NCBI RefSeq assembly: GCF_000271665.2
Contig: NZ_CP010978.1
Coordinates: 2,324,501 to 2,388,500, forward strand
Source of the DNA: Pelosinus fermentans JBW45
Lineage (GTDB): Bacteria > Bacillota > Negativicutes > DSM-13327
Length of the DNA: 64,000 nucleotides
Reading direction: 5' to 3'
This document shows, piece by piece, positions 53,427 through 63,532 of this stretch. Position 1 is the stretch's first letter; every line of letters begins with the position of its first letter. A program made the position numbers and the translations under genes. The notes below the pieces were generated by a model. That model was not told the origin of the DNA. It did no database searches and saw only the letters and a program-made list of their open reading frames with translations.

Positions 53427-54623
53427 ATGTTGAAAGGAAAAAATATTGTAGTTGGTGTTGCTGGCGGTATCGCTGCTTATAAAATAGTAGACCTTGTAAG
53501 TCAATTAAAAAAGCAAGGTGCAAATATATATGTTATCATGACTCAGTCAGCGGCTAACTTTGTTACGCCGTTGACTTTTCGTGAAATAAGTGGACAGCCA
53601 GTTGTTGTTGATATGTGGGCTGAAACTACCAATTGGAATGTTGAGCACATTGCCTTAGCAAGTAGAGCAGATTTATTCCTATTAGCGCCCGCCACAGGCA
53701 ATATGATTGGTAAAATAGCAAATGGTATTGCCGATGATATGTTAACAACTACGGTAATGGCAACAACGGCCCCGGTTTTATTTGTTCCAGCTATGAATAC
53801 CAATATGTATTTAAATCCGATCGTTCAAAAAAATATCAGTAGTTTAACAGAGTTAGGATATCATTTTATGATACCAGAGAGCGGGATGTTAGCATGTGGT
53901 GTAGAGGGAATAGGACGCTTGCCTGATTCTAAAGTGATTTTAGAAAAAGTCCATCAGTTGATAATTGCCCAAAATGATTTTGCAGGTAAAAAAGTCTTGG
54001 TTACGGCTGGTGGTACGAAAGAAGCGATTGATCCTGTAAGATATATTGGCAATCGCTCTAGCGGGAAGATGGGATATGCTTTAGCAAGTGCTGCTGCTGC
54101 AAGAGGAGCAACTGTTACGTTAATATCAGGACCTACCAATTTAAAAGTTGCCTGCGGAATTAAAGTCGAATATGTAGAAGCCGCATCAGATATGAGGACT
54201 GCTGTATTGGCGCATTATAATGAGAGTGACATTGTAATCAAAGCTGCTGCTGTAGCCGATTATCGTCCACAAAGTACTGCAGAACACAAAATTAAGAAGA
54301 CTGGCGATACATTACAGCTTGTGTTAGAAAGAAACCCTGATATATTATTAGAACTTGGTCAGTTGAAAAAAAAGCAGATGCTAATTGGCTTTGCTGCGGA
54401 AACTCAGCAGTTGGTTCTCCATGCTCAAGAGAAACTAGCAAAAAAAAATCTGGATATGATTATTGCTAATGATGTATCTGTTCCAGGCGTTGGGTTTAAT
54501 GCAGATCACAATATAGCGAAAGTGTTATACCGTGATGGGCGGATTGAAGAGTTATCCAAAATGTCCAAAGAACACATGGCAAATATTATTTTGGATAAAA
54601 TTCTCGCAGAATGTCGAAAATAG
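53427..54623 (+). CDS. coaBC: Bifunctional phosphopantothenoylcysteine decarboxylase / phosphopantothenate--cysteine ligase
   Basis: CoaBC makes 4'-phosphopantetheine in two steps of coenzyme A synthesis. The 398 residues have the FMN-dependent CoaC part first (GVAGGIAAYK at residues 9-18, APATGNMIGKIANGIADD, PAMNTNMY). The CoaB ligase part is second (VTAGGTKEAIDPVRYIGNRS, KAAAVADYRP, GFAAET). GGAGG precedes the ATG. Last gene of the yicC run; the metK promoter begins 18 bases after its stop. Confidence 0.96.
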   Translation: MLKGKNIVVGVAGGIAAYKIVDLVSQLKKQGANIYVIMTQSAANFVTPLTFREISGQPVVVDMWAETTNWNVEHIALASRADLFLLAPATGNMIGKIANGIADDMLTTTVMATTAPVLFVPAMNTNMYLNPIVQKNISSLTELGYHFMIPESGMLACGVEGIGRLPDSKVILEKVHQLIIAQNDFAGKKVLVTAGGTKEAIDPVRYIGNRSSGKMGYALASAAAARGATVTLISGPTNLKVACGIKVEYVEAASDMRTAVLAHYNESDIVIKAAAVADYRPQSTAEHKIKKTGDTLQLVLERNPDILLELGQLKKKQMLIGFAAETQQLVLHAQEKLAKKNLDMIIANDVSVPGVGFNADHNIAKVLYRDGRIEELSKMSKEHMANIILDKILAECRK

Positions 54624-54640
54624 GTTGATTTTTTTATTAT

Positions 54641-54668
54641 TTTACATTAGTATTTAATTTGATACAAT
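54641..54668 (+). promoter_or_regulatory. Promoter for the SAM riboswitch and metK
   Basis: TTTACA (54641-54646) and TACAAT (54663-54668) are 16 bases apart, placing the transcript start just before the riboswitch. Confidence 0.55.
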
Positions 54669-54677
54669 TTTATATGA

Positions 54678-54814
54678 TATGCTCATCAAGAGTTGGTGGA
54701 GGGATTGGCCCAATGAAACCGCGGCAACCATTTGGAATCCAAAACGGTGCCAATTCCTGCGGAATAATCCGCAAGATGGGAGAGTGTAACACCCTCCCTA
54801 TGGGTGTTTTTTAT
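54678..54814 (+). promoter_or_regulatory. SAM-I riboswitch (S box) with terminator
   Basis: This leader shuts off metK when S-adenosylmethionine is plentiful. The aptamer has all S-box hallmarks: CTCATCAAGAG then TGGAGGGA, GGCCCAATGAAACC, GCGGCAACC, GGTGCCAATTCC, and the closing GATGGGAG. The terminator is AACACCC/GGGTGTT at 54788-54808 followed by a T-run. metK starts 30 bases later. Confidence 0.96.
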
Positions 54815-54842
54815 TGTTTATTAAGAAATGGGGGTATGATTT

Positions 54843-56033
54843 GTGAAAAAAAAGAGAGTTTTATTTACATCAGAATCAGTTACTGAAGGCCATCCAGATA
54901 AAATAGCAGATCAAATTTCAGATAGTGTATTAGATGCAATCATGGCAAAAGATCCAATGGGACGTGTAGCTTGTGAAACTCTTATTACGACAGGGCAAGT
55001 ACATGTAGTTGGTGAAATCACTACAAGTTGTTATGTGGATATCCCAAAAATTGTACGTGACACGGTGAAAGAAATTGGTTATACACGTGCAAAATATGGT
55101 TTTGATGGAGATACATGCGGTGTGCTGGTTTCCATTGGAGAACAATCAGCTGATATTGCTTTAGGCGTTGATAAGTCTTTAGAGGCCAAACGAGGTCAAA
55201 TGGACGAAATTGAATCCATTGGGGCTGGTGACCAAGGAATGATGTTTGGTTATGCTACCAATGAAACTCCTGAATACATGCCATTAACAATCGCTCTAGC
55301 TCATAAATTGGCTCGTCGTTTAGCAGAGGTGCGCAAAAATGAGGAAGTAAGTTATCTGCGTCCTGATGGTAAAACTCAAGTTACAGTAGAATACGAAGAC
55401 GGTAAACCCCTTCGCGTTGATACCATTGTTATATCGACTCAGCATGGCCCTGAAGTTGAACTGGCAACCATTGAAAAAGATCTGATTGAGAAAGTAATTG
55501 CTCCTATTGTTCCAGCAGAATTATTAGATGAAAAAACCAAATACTATATCAATCCGACAGGTCGTTTTGTAATCGGTGGACCACAAGGTGATGCTGGTTT
55601 GACTGGTCGAAAAATAATTGTTGATACCTATGGCGGAATGGCTCGTCATGGTGGTGGTGCTTTCTCTGGTAAAGATTGTACCAAAGTTGACCGCTCTGCA
55701 GCTTATGCTGCACGTTACGTAGCTAAGAATGTTGTTGCAGCGGGATTGGCAGATAAATGTGAAATTCAGCTAGCCTATGCTATTGGTATGGCTCATCCAG
55801 TATCGATTATGGTAGAAACTTTTGGGACTGCTAAGGTGGATGAAGATGTAATTGCTGAGCTTATTAAAAAGCATTTCGATTTGCGTCCGGCTGGTATTAT
55901 TAAAGCGTTAGATTTACGTCGTCCTATCTACCGCCAAACAGCGGCTTATGGGCATTTTGGTCGTACGGATGTGGATTTACCATGGGAAAGGACCGATAAA
56001 GCAGAAACGCTTCGTAAAGAGGCTAATCTATAA
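54843..56033 (+). CDS. metK: S-adenosylmethionine synthetase
   Basis: MetK makes S-adenosylmethionine from methionine and ATP; the radical SAM enzymes and methyltransferases in this window use it. The 396 residues show [17 protein letters not shown] at the start, [12 protein letters not shown], and the phosphate loop [22 protein letters not shown] start after GGGGGTATGA. It is controlled by the SAM-I riboswitch upstream. A terminator follows. Confidence 0.98.
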   Translation: MKKKRVLFTSESVTEGHPDKIADQISDSVLDAIMAKDPMGRVACETLITTGQVHVVGEITTSCYVDIPKIVRDTVKEIGYTRAKYGFDGDTCGVLVSIGEQSADIALGVDKSLEAKRGQMDEIESIGAGDQGMMFGYATNETPEYMPLTIALAHKLARRLAEVRKNEEVSYLRPDGKTQVTVEYEDGKPLRVDTIVISTQHGPEVELATIEKDLIEKVIAPIVPAELLDEKTKYYINPTGRFVIGGPQGDAGLTGRKIIVDTYGGMARHGGGAFSGKDCTKVDRSAAYAARYVAKNVVAAGLADKCEIQLAYAIGMAHPVSIMVETFGTAKVDEDVIAELIKKHFDLRPAGIIKALDLRRPIYRQTAAYGHFGRTDVDLPWERTDKAETLRKEANL

Positions 56034-56097
56034 TTGGGACGTTAGCTGTTTTAGCAGGATTTTTCTGAATTTCATGGGAATTGTATATGCTATAGCC

Positions 56098-56130
56098 AAA
56101 AAAGAGGGAACAATGAGCTTCCCTCTTTTT
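56098..56130. terminator. Terminator after metK
   Basis: AAAAAAGAGGGAA and TTCCCTCTTTTT form a 12-bp stem around an eight-base loop, with A and T runs at the ends. Confidence 0.9.
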
Positions 56131-56260
56131 AATTTTATGATAATTATGAAGGTAAAAATCAGTTATATGCTACAAAATCGTGTTAAGATATAAATAGGCA
56201 AGCTGAATCCTCTAAAAGGAATACCTTTAAAAGACTATTTAATAGCGAATGGTGGTAAAT

Positions 56261-58693
56261 ATGCAACGTATTGCTCAAGTTTTAATAAACATTACAACTA
56301 AAAATATTAATAAAGCTTTTTCTTATAGCATTCCTGAACATTTGGATTATGTTGATGTAGGATGGCGTGTTTTAGTACCTTTTGGTAATCGTAAATTAGA
56401 AGGTTTTATTATTGATATTATAATAGAGGAAGACTCGAATAGTATTGAGTTAAAGTCAATTATCGATATACTAGATAATGACAAATGGTTTGATGAGCAT
56501 ATGATGCATACAGCTAGATGGATTAGTGAATATTATCTTTGTAATTTAGTAGATGCCATGCGTTTATTTATTCCAGGAAAATCGGGTGTGAAAAGTGTTG
56601 TTGCTTATTCTATCGAGATGGAAGTGGACACAGAAACAACACTAGTTGCCTTATCTGCTAAATATCCAGAATATAGCCAAGTACTGTCATATATAGAGAT
56701 GCACAGCCCTATTCTTTCCGTTAAGCTGGAAAAGAAATTTGGCCCAAGCGTTTTAAAAGCGATAAGATACTTAGTGAGGAATAAGATCATAGTCGCTGAA
56801 TCAATTGCCAAAAAAATGGGTACACACCGTTATAAAACGGTAATGAGTTTACTAATGGATGCCGAAGCAACTCGAGAGCAAATTAACAAGTTGGCAAAAA
56901 AGCCAGCACAATGCCGTTTGCTGCAATACTTGATAGATCACGGGCAATTGGCATCTGATGAATTGAAAAAGAGTAATACCAGCCATGACACTGTAAAAAA
57001 ATTAGTACAGGACGGTCTTATAAAACTTGAAAAAGTTCAAGTGGTACGTGATAGTTATGCGGATATATGTAAAGTAAGGAATAATATATCATTAACAGTA
57101 GAGCAGCAGCAAGCATTAGAAAAAATTATGCCAAAGATGGAAGCAAAGGAGTTTCAATCGTTTTTACTGCATGGTATTACTGGCAGTGGAAAGACACAGG
57201 TGTATATTGAAGCGGTAGCGGCTGCGCGTCAAAAGAATCGCCAAGCCATTGTTCTTGTTCCTGAGATTGCTCTTACTAGCCAAATTGTCTCAAGATTTAA
57301 AGCTAGATTTGGTGATGATGTTGTTGTAATGCATAGTAAATTGTCTACTGGCGAACGTTATGATGCTTGGCAGCGACTTCGAGGCAAGCAAGCTGGTATT
57401 GTAATTGGTGCACGTTCTGCCATTTTTGCGCCCTTGCCAGATCTCGGTATTATTATTATGGATGAAGAACATGAATTTACGTACAAACAAGAAGAAACAC
57501 CTCGTTATCATACAAGACAAGTCGCTATTACAAGAGCGACTTTGTCTGGAGCGGTGGTCATTATGGGCAGCGCTACGCCAGCAATTGAGACTTATTTTCA
57601 GACTCAAATGAGTCAACATACCTTGTTGCTTATGTCAAAGCGCATTGCTAATGCAAATTTGCCTGCAGTCACTATCGTTGATATGCGGGAAGAATTGCGT
57701 AAGAAGAGACGAAGTATCATATCACTTCCCTTACAAGAACTGCTGCAAGAGACTATAAGTCGTGGAGAACAAGCTATTATTTTACTGAATCGTCGTGGTT
57801 ATGCTACCTTCGTCATGTGTCGGGAATGTGGACATATTGTACGTTGTAAGCATTGCGATATTTCTCTTGTGTATCATTCTGTAGGGAAGAAGCTGAAGTG
57901 TCACTATTGTCAGTGTATTGAAACGGTTCCGGATATTTGCCCTGAATGTAATAGCCGCTATATTCGGTTTTTTGGAACCGGCACACAAAAGCTACAAGAG
58001 GAAATAGTAACATTGTTTCCCCATATTCGTGTAGTGCGAATGGATCAGGATACAACAGGTGGAAGAATGGCCTATGATCGTATTTTAGAGGCATTTGCTA
58101 AAGGAGAATATGATCTTTTACTGGGGACACAGATGGTGGCTAAAGGGCATGACGTGAAAAACGTGACGGCCGTTGGCATAATAGCAGCTGATAGTATCTT
58201 AAATTTACCGGATTTTAGAGCAGCGGAGCGTGTATATGCGTTGCTAACTCAGGCAGCAGGTCGTGCAGGTCGCGGTGATAAAGCAGGAAAAGTCGTAGTA
58301 CAGACGTATAATCCTGAACACTATGCAGTACAGGCAGGAGCTAATCAGGATTATCAAAGTTTTTATGAAGCTGAGATTGTGTATCGTAAAGCGCTTTGTT
58401 ATCCACCTTATGGACAAATCATAAAATTAACTGTTCAGGCTAAAGAAGAAAGTATGGCTCGCAGCCAGGCTGATCAAATAATCAAAGAATTGCGAAGTTT
58501 AATGGCGGAAAGTAAGACTGTAGAAATAATAGGGCCGTTTCCCGCTCCGATTGCTAAAGTCAATGATATATTTCGTATGAACATTATTATAAAAGCAAAG
58601 GATCTCACTAGTATGAGGACTCACATAACATCTACGGGATTAACCATACGTCCAGATGTTATGATTGATGTGGAACCTGTTAGTATCATGTAG
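56261..58693 (+). CDS. priA: Primosomal protein N' (replication restart helicase PriA)
   Basis: PriA reloads the replicative helicase at stalled forks. The 810 residues have the N-terminal 3'-DNA-end binding domain, a winged helix, and the helicase core with Walker A GITGSGKTQ (about residue 305) and DEEH (about 401). The zinc sites are CRECGHIVRCKHC and CHYCQC...CPEC. The C-terminal helicase half follows (FGTGTQKLQEE, GTQMVAKGHD, AAGRAGRGDK). ATG 56261 follows GGTGGT by five bases; an ATG four codons earlier lacks a site. First gene of a run to rlmN. Confidence 0.96.
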   Translation: MQRIAQVLINITTKNINKAFSYSIPEHLDYVDVGWRVLVPFGNRKLEGFIIDIIIEEDSNSIELKSIIDILDNDKWFDEHMMHTARWISEYYLCNLVDAMRLFIPGKSGVKSVVAYSIEMEVDTETTLVALSAKYPEYSQVLSYIEMHSPILSVKLEKKFGPSVLKAIRYLVRNKIIVAESIAKKMGTHRYKTVMSLLMDAEATREQINKLAKKPAQCRLLQYLIDHGQLASDELKKSNTSHDTVKKLVQDGLIKLEKVQVVRDSYADICKVRNNISLTVEQQQALEKIMPKMEAKEFQSFLLHGITGSGKTQVYIEAVAAARQKNRQAIVLVPEIALTSQIVSRFKARFGDDVVVMHSKLSTGERYDAWQRLRGKQAGIVIGARSAIFAPLPDLGIIIMDEEHEFTYKQEETPRYHTRQVAITRATLSGAVVIMGSATPAIETYFQTQMSQHTLLLMSKRIANANLPAVTIVDMREELRKKRRSIISLPLQELLQETISRGEQAIILLNRRGYATFVMCRECGHIVRCKHCDISLVYHSVGKKLKCHYCQCIETVPDICPECNSRYIRFFGTGTQKLQEEIVTLFPHIRVVRMDQDTTGGRMAYDRILEAFAKGEYDLLLGTQMVAKGHDVKNVTAVGIIAADSILNLPDFRAAERVYALLTQAAGRAGRGDKAGKVVVQTYNPEHYAVQAGANQDYQSFYEAEIVYRKALCYPPYGQIIKLTVQAKEESMARSQADQIIKELRSLMAESKTVEIIGPFPAPIAKVNDIFRMNIIIKAKDLTSMRTHITSTGLTIRPDVMIDVEPVSIM

Positions 58694-58785
58694 AATAATT
58701 TGTTTAGTATAGGCGTGGATTTTTGTATAGTTCTATGATAAAATTTGTGCAGGATTTATCCAAGGTAGGAGGGTATTATAACTGT

Positions 58786-59229
58786 ATGGAAATTAGAAAA
58801 GCTGGTGACAAAGTATTAAAAGAAATAGCTGAGCCTGTAGCTCGCGTTGATAGAAAAATAAGGAAACTTATTGATGATATGGCTCAAACTATGTATAATG
58901 CTGATGGAGTTGGATTAGCAGCTCCGCAGGTTGGCGTATCTCTTAGGGTTATTGTTTTGGATGTGGATGACGAGCTGATCGAATTAATAAATCCAATTAT
59001 TATAAAAAGTGAAGGCTGTGAATTAGGTAATGAAGGATGTTTAAGTGTCCCTGGGGTTTTTGGTGAAGTTGAGAGGTTTTCTGAAGTTACCGTTACAGGA
59101 TTAAATCGTTTTGGTAAAAATATAACTATTACAGGGACTGGTTTGTTAGCTAGAGCCCTGCAGCATGAAATTGATCATTTGGATGGCATATTATTTATTG
59201 AAAAAGCAAAAACCATTCATAAGGGGTAA
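58786..59229 (+). CDS. def: Peptide deformylase
   Basis: Def removes the formyl group from new proteins. The 147 residues contain the three catalytic motifs GVGLAAPQVG (from about residue 42), EGCLS (about 83) and HEIDHLDG (about 127), whose Cys and two His bind the metal. ATG 58786 lies 12 bases after TAGGAGGG and gives the normal N-terminus MEIRKAGD. Longer frames add 21 unrelated residues. fmt starts five bases after its stop. Confidence 0.96.
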   Translation: MEIRKAGDKVLKEIAEPVARVDRKIRKLIDDMAQTMYNADGVGLAAPQVGVSLRVIVLDVDDELIELINPIIIKSEGCELGNEGCLSVPGVFGEVERFSEVTVTGLNRFGKNITITGTGLLARALQHEIDHLDGILFIEKAKTIHKG

Positions 59230-59234
59230 TTGAT

Positions 59235-60176
59235 ATGTCAAAATTAAGAGTCGTATTTATGGGGACGCCAGATTTTGCTGTTCCTTGTTTAGATGCATTA
59301 GTTAAAGAAGAATATAATGTTGTTGCAGTGGTAACTCAGCCTGATCGACCTAAAGGGCGAGGACAAAAACTGGCAGAGTCCCCAGTAAAGCAGGCTGCAA
59401 TTTCTTATAAATTACCTGTATTGCAACCTAATAAAGTAAAAGATCCTGCATTTCAAGATGTATTGTTCTCTTTAAAACCTGATATTATTATTGTTGTTGC
59501 TTTTGGACAGTTATTGCCCAAAACGCTATTAGATTTACCTCCTTTGGGTTGTATAAATGTGCACGCATCTTTATTACCTTTATATCGGGGAGCTGCACCC
59601 ATCCATTGGTCAATTATTAAAGGTGATAAAGTAACTGGTGTCACCACAATGTTTATGGATATTGGCATGGATACAGGGGACATGATATTAAAGGAGAAGG
59701 TATCCATTTCTGAAATGGATACTACTGGTGATATCCATGATAAGTTAAAAAATATTGGTGCCAAGGTGCTTAGTGAGACGATGAAATTAATTGTGGATAA
59801 GAAAGCTCCACGTATTGCACAAAATAATGAAGAGGCTACCTATGCTTCTATGTTGACAAGGGAATTAGAACGTATCAATTGGCAAGAATCGGCAGCTGCC
59901 ATTCATAATTTGGTTAGAGGTCTTAATCCCTGGCCTGGCGCTTATTGTTTCTATCAAGAGAAAAACTTAAAAATCTGGCAAACTAGGATTTATCCAACAG
60001 ATGATATAGTAACTCAGTCAGGGAGAATCGCTAAGATTACTGCAGAAGGTTTTGTAGTAGAAACAAGGCAGGGCTTGCTGGAAATTTTAGAAGTTCAGCC
60101 TGCCAGTAAGCGTCGTATGAGGGCAATTGATTTTATATGTGGTTATGGGTTAAGTGTTGGCGATATCTTAGAATAG
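59235..60176 (+). CDS. fmt: Methionyl-tRNA formyltransferase
   Basis: Fmt formylates initiator Met-tRNA with 10-formyl-tetrahydrofolate, pairing functionally with Def just upstream. The 313 residues include VFMGTPDFAVPCLDAL at the start, TQPDRPKGRG, NVHASLLPLYRGAAPI with the catalytic Asn/His region, and a C-terminal tRNA-binding domain with NPWPGAYC. AAGGGGTAATTG precedes the ATG. Confidence 0.96.
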   Translation: MSKLRVVFMGTPDFAVPCLDALVKEEYNVVAVVTQPDRPKGRGQKLAESPVKQAAISYKLPVLQPNKVKDPAFQDVLFSLKPDIIIVVAFGQLLPKTLLDLPPLGCINVHASLLPLYRGAAPIHWSIIKGDKVTGVTTMFMDIGMDTGDMILKEKVSISEMDTTGDIHDKLKNIGAKVLSETMKLIVDKKAPRIAQNNEEATYASMLTRELERINWQESAAAIHNLVRGLNPWPGAYCFYQEKNLKIWQTRIYPTDDIVTQSGRIAKITAEGFVVETRQGLLEILEVQPASKRRMRAIDFICGYGLSVGDILE

Positions 60177-60189
60177 AAGGTGAATTTTC

Positions 60190-60957
60190 ATGATAGAGGT
60201 GATGGCTCGTCCCAAGAAACGCTTGTTTTTGGCACTTATATTAGCTAGTTTGTTAGTGGCTACTCTTTCTACTTATGGATTGTGGATGGTAAGCTTCCCA
60301 GGATTAGCAAATATCAGCACTCACTTGCCGATTATTCTTGGCGTTTTCTTGGCATTATTTATCTTGGCTATTGGAATTGGAGTTGGTGGAATCATTCTAG
60401 CCATTTTAGGTTTTTCTACTCTAGCTTTATTCCAAGGACCTGCTTGGTCTGCTATTAATTTATTATTTCCCCTTGCCATTCGAATTGGTAAAATCTTTGA
60501 TGTGGAAAAGGAAAGAGTCGAACGTTCCTTTATTGAAGTTAGTAATTACTTAATACAGCAAAAAAGAATTAAAGTTGCACCTGAGAAACTCTTAATTCTT
60601 ACACCACATTGTATACAACAAGAGATGTGTCAGTATAAAGTGACTCACGATATTAGTAATTGTCGAAAATGTGGTGCTTGTCAGGTAGGAGATTTACTAA
60701 CGATTTCAGAAAATTTTGGGGTACATGTAGCAATTTCTAATGGAGGGACATTAGCTCGTAAGGTGGTAAAAACCTTGCGTCCCCATGCCATTCTAGCCAT
60801 TGCTTGTGAACGAGATTTGACAAGTGGTATTCAAGATGTGTTTCCGATTCCCGTTATTGGTGTTTTGAATGAAAGGCCAAATGGACCATGTTGTAATACG
60901 CGAATTGATATTAAACGAGTTGAGAAAGCGGTACAAGATTTTATTCTTAAAAAATAA
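60190..60957 (+). CDS. DUF116 family membrane protein
   Basis: The 255 residues start with a short basic tail, two strong membrane spans (about residues 10-35 and 45-75) and a third hydrophobic stretch. A cytosolic domain rich in cysteine follows: CIQQEMCQYKV, CRKCGACQVG and later CERD and GPCCNTR. The cysteines could hold a metal or an iron-sulfur cluster. DUF116 is of unknown function and is often found, as here, between fmt and rsmB. AAGGTGA precedes ATG 60190. Confidence 0.85.
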   Translation: MIEVMARPKKRLFLALILASLLVATLSTYGLWMVSFPGLANISTHLPIILGVFLALFILAIGIGVGGIILAILGFSTLALFQGPAWSAINLLFPLAIRIGKIFDVEKERVERSFIEVSNYLIQQKRIKVAPEKLLILTPHCIQQEMCQYKVTHDISNCRKCGACQVGDLLTISENFGVHVAISNGGTLARKVVKTLRPHAILAIACERDLTSGIQDVFPIPVIGVLNERPNGPCCNTRIDIKRVEKAVQDFILKK

Positions 60958-60976
60958 AGGTAGTAAAGGTGAACAA

Positions 60977-62308
60977 ATGGATGCACGTGAAATTGCTCTT
61001 AAAATTATCAATGATGTGACAAGTAATCATGCTTATGCAAACATAGCCTTAGTGAGAGAGCTCAATCGTCACAAGATTTCTGATCAAGACCGTCGATTTA
61101 TTACAGAATTAGTATATGGTACGATTAAGGCCGGTGAAACCTTGGATTGGATTATTGGTCACTATGTAACTAGGTCGTTAAATAAAGTTGCGCCAGTTAT
61201 TTTGAATATTTTGCGTATGGGAATGTATCAGATCTTCTTCTTGTCCAAAGTTCCTGTATCCGCAGCTTGCAATCAAGCAGTAGAATTAACAAAAAAATAT
61301 GGACATACTGGTACTGTGAAATTTGTAAATGCGGTGTTAAGAAACGCTGGTCGGGGACCTGAAAAAGTAATTTATCCCGACAGAGAAAAGAATATTGTCA
61401 AATTTTTAGCCTTAAAATATTTTCATCCCCAATGGATGGTGGCTCGATGGGTGAAACGTTTAGGTGCTGATGCTGCTGAAGAGTTGTGCCAGATTAATAA
61501 TGTGACTCCAGCTCTTTCATTACGTACCAATACGTTGAAGAATACCAGAGAAGAACTGTTAGATATTTTAAATCTAGAAGGTGTAAGTGCGGAAGCATCG
61601 GTATGGACTCCAGAAGGAATTGTATGTCATAGTTATCCAGCGCTTAGTACATTAAAATCGTTACGTGATGGATTATTTCAAATACAAGATGAAAGCTCTA
61701 TGTTAGTTGCTCACGTTCTGGCTCCTAAGCCAGACGAGTTTATTATTGATGCTTGTGGCGCACCTGGAGGTAAAAGTACCCATATCGCAACGTTAATGGA
61801 AAATAAGGGGCGGGTTTTGTCAACGGATATTTATGAACATAAATTAGCTCTAACCCAGGAGAACGCTCAGCGATTAGGTCTGACAATTATTGATGTGCAG
61901 AGTCTGGATGCGACAACCTTAGGCGATAACTATGCAAGACAAGCGGATAAAGTATTAGTGGATGCACCTTGTTCTGGATTAGGAGTCTTACGGCGAAAAG
62001 CTGATTCTCGCTGGAGAAAGACCGAGGATATGTTTAAGGAATTACCGATATTACAAATGGCTATTTTAAAAAGTGCTGCGGAATGCGTAAAATTGGGTGG
62101 CACCTTAGTATATAGTACTTGTACAACTGAGCCGGAAGAAAACCAAGATGTTGTTAACAATTTTTTGAAGGGAAATCCGGATTTTGCCTTGCAGCATGCC
62201 GGGGAAATGTTTCCAGTTACAGAAAATAAGGCTGAGATGGTGCAGTTATGGCCACATATTGATCATGTAGATGGATTTTTCATTTCTCGTTTAGTGCGAG
62301 TGAAATAG
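60977..62308 (+). CDS. rsmB: 16S rRNA (cytosine-967 C5) methyltransferase
   Basis: RsmB methylates C967 of 16S rRNA with SAM. The 443 residues have an N-terminal NusB-like RNA-binding domain (AREIALKIINDVTSNHAYAN). The methyltransferase follows with CGAPGGKSTHIATLM, DAPCSGLGVLRR and YSTCTTEPEEN, whose Cys residues are the catalytic pair. ATG 60977 after AAAGGTGA is used; a longer frame overlapping DUF116 by 89 bases lacks a ribosome site. Confidence 0.96.
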   Translation: MDAREIALKIINDVTSNHAYANIALVRELNRHKISDQDRRFITELVYGTIKAGETLDWIIGHYVTRSLNKVAPVILNILRMGMYQIFFLSKVPVSAACNQAVELTKKYGHTGTVKFVNAVLRNAGRGPEKVIYPDREKNIVKFLALKYFHPQWMVARWVKRLGADAAEELCQINNVTPALSLRTNTLKNTREELLDILNLEGVSAEASVWTPEGIVCHSYPALSTLKSLRDGLFQIQDESSMLVAHVLAPKPDEFIIDACGAPGGKSTHIATLMENKGRVLSTDIYEHKLALTQENAQRLGLTIIDVQSLDATTLGDNYARQADKVLVDAPCSGLGVLRRKADSRWRKTEDMFKELPILQMAILKSAAECVKLGGTLVYSTCTTEPEENQDVVNNFLKGNPDFALQHAGEMFPVTENKAEMVQLWPHIDHVDGFFISRLVRVK

Positions 62309-62318
62309 GTGAACAAAA

Positions 62319-63362
62319 ATGAATATTAATATTTTTGGAATGTTTATAGAGGAGATTGCAGCGGCCATCCAGCCCTATGGTTTGCCTAAATACAGTGCTG
62401 TGCAAATTGCAAAATGGATGTATCAGGATGGGGTTTATGATTTTAAAGATATGACGAATATATCCAAGAAACATAGGACATTATTAACGGAGTACTTTGT
62501 GATTCATTCTGTAACGGCGCGAGCTGTTGAACAATCTTCAGACGGTAAGACTAGTAAATATTTGTTGGAGTTTCATGATGGCATGGCAGTAGAAACTGTT
62601 TTAATGCGCCAGTTCTATGGTAATAGTGTGTGTATATCAACTCAGGTTGGATGCGCCATGGGATGTGTATTTTGTGCATCCACTTTAAATGGTGTTTCAA
62701 GGAATTTAACTGGTGGCGAAATGTTGGCGCAAGTTTTATATATTAATAAAGTATTGCAGCAGGAAGGGAGCACTGTGAATACCATTGTTATTATGGGATC
62801 AGGAGAACCCTTGGCCAATTATGACAATGTTTTAAAATTCATTAAATTATGCCATGCCGAATATAGCCTTCACTTAAGTTATCGAGGCATAACATTATCT
62901 ACATCTGGTTTAGTGCCAGAAATAAACAGATTAGCAGCAGAGGGATTGCCGTTGACGCTGTCTATTTCTCTGCATGCATCGAATAACGAATTACGTTCTT
63001 TGTTAATGCCAATTAATAATCGCTATTCCCTACCGGAGGTCATGGCTGCAGGCGATTTTTATGCCGAACAAACAGGCAGGCGAGTGACATACGAGTATAT
63101 ATTAATTGCAGATCTGAATGATAAGATAGAACATGCTAAAGAGTTGGCGATTTTGATGAGGGGACGTCTGGCCAATGTCAATTTGATTCCCGTTAATCCA
63201 GTAATTGAGCGTGGATTATTACGACCTGACAGCAAAACAATTCAACACTTTGAGAAGATTCTTCTTGAAAGAAGAATTAACGTTACAGTTCGTCGTGAAA
63301 TGGGAACAGATATACGTGCTGCCTGTGGGCAGCTTCGAAATAAAGTTTTAAATGAAAATTAA
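62319..63362 (+). CDS. rlmN: Dual-specificity 23S rRNA/tRNA adenine C2-methyltransferase
   Basis: RlmN is a radical SAM enzyme that methylates A2503 of 23S rRNA and A37 of some tRNAs. The 347 residues carry the cluster motif CAMGCVFC (Cys112, 116, 119), MGSGEPLANY, and a late catalytic Cys in IRAACGQL. The N-terminal helical domain includes LPKYSAVQIAKWMYQ. The gene is 11 bases after rsmB and ends the run. Promoter-like and terminator-like sequences follow. Confidence 0.96.
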   Translation: MNINIFGMFIEEIAAAIQPYGLPKYSAVQIAKWMYQDGVYDFKDMTNISKKHRTLLTEYFVIHSVTARAVEQSSDGKTSKYLLEFHDGMAVETVLMRQFYGNSVCISTQVGCAMGCVFCASTLNGVSRNLTGGEMLAQVLYINKVLQQEGSTVNTIVIMGSGEPLANYDNVLKFIKLCHAEYSLHLSYRGITLSTSGLVPEINRLAAEGLPLTLSISLHASNNELRSLLMPINNRYSLPEVMAAGDFYAEQTGRRVTYEYILIADLNDKIEHAKELAILMRGRLANVNLIPVNPVIERGLLRPDSKTIQHFEKILLERRINVTVRREMGTDIRAACGQLRNKVLNEN

Positions 63363-63387
63363 AAGCTAAGCAAAAATAAATAGTATC

Positions 63388-63420
63388 TTGACTTTCTTAT
63401 AAGCAAAATTAGCATATAAT
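63388..63420 (+). promoter_or_regulatory. Possible promoter of a short transcript
   Basis: TTGACT (63388-63393) and a perfect TATAAT (63415-63420) are 21 bases apart, longer than ideal. With the hairpin at 63465 it would define a transcript of about 65 bases. Confidence 0.3.
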
Positions 63421-63464
63421 TTTGTTCTAAGGAAAATAGTTGAGGTCTATAGCTGCCAAATAAG

Positions 63465-63490
63465 GACTTGGTACAAGCCAGGTCTTTTTT
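63465..63490 (+). terminator. Terminator between rlmN and the fhaA-like gene
   Basis: GACTTGG pairs with CCAGGTC (one G-U pair) around a six-base loop, followed by six Ts. Another member of the ACTTGG hairpin group. Confidence 0.8.
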
Positions 63491-63532
63491 ATGTTACTCT
63501 ATTTAAATAAAATGGGATAATATTACCTTATT

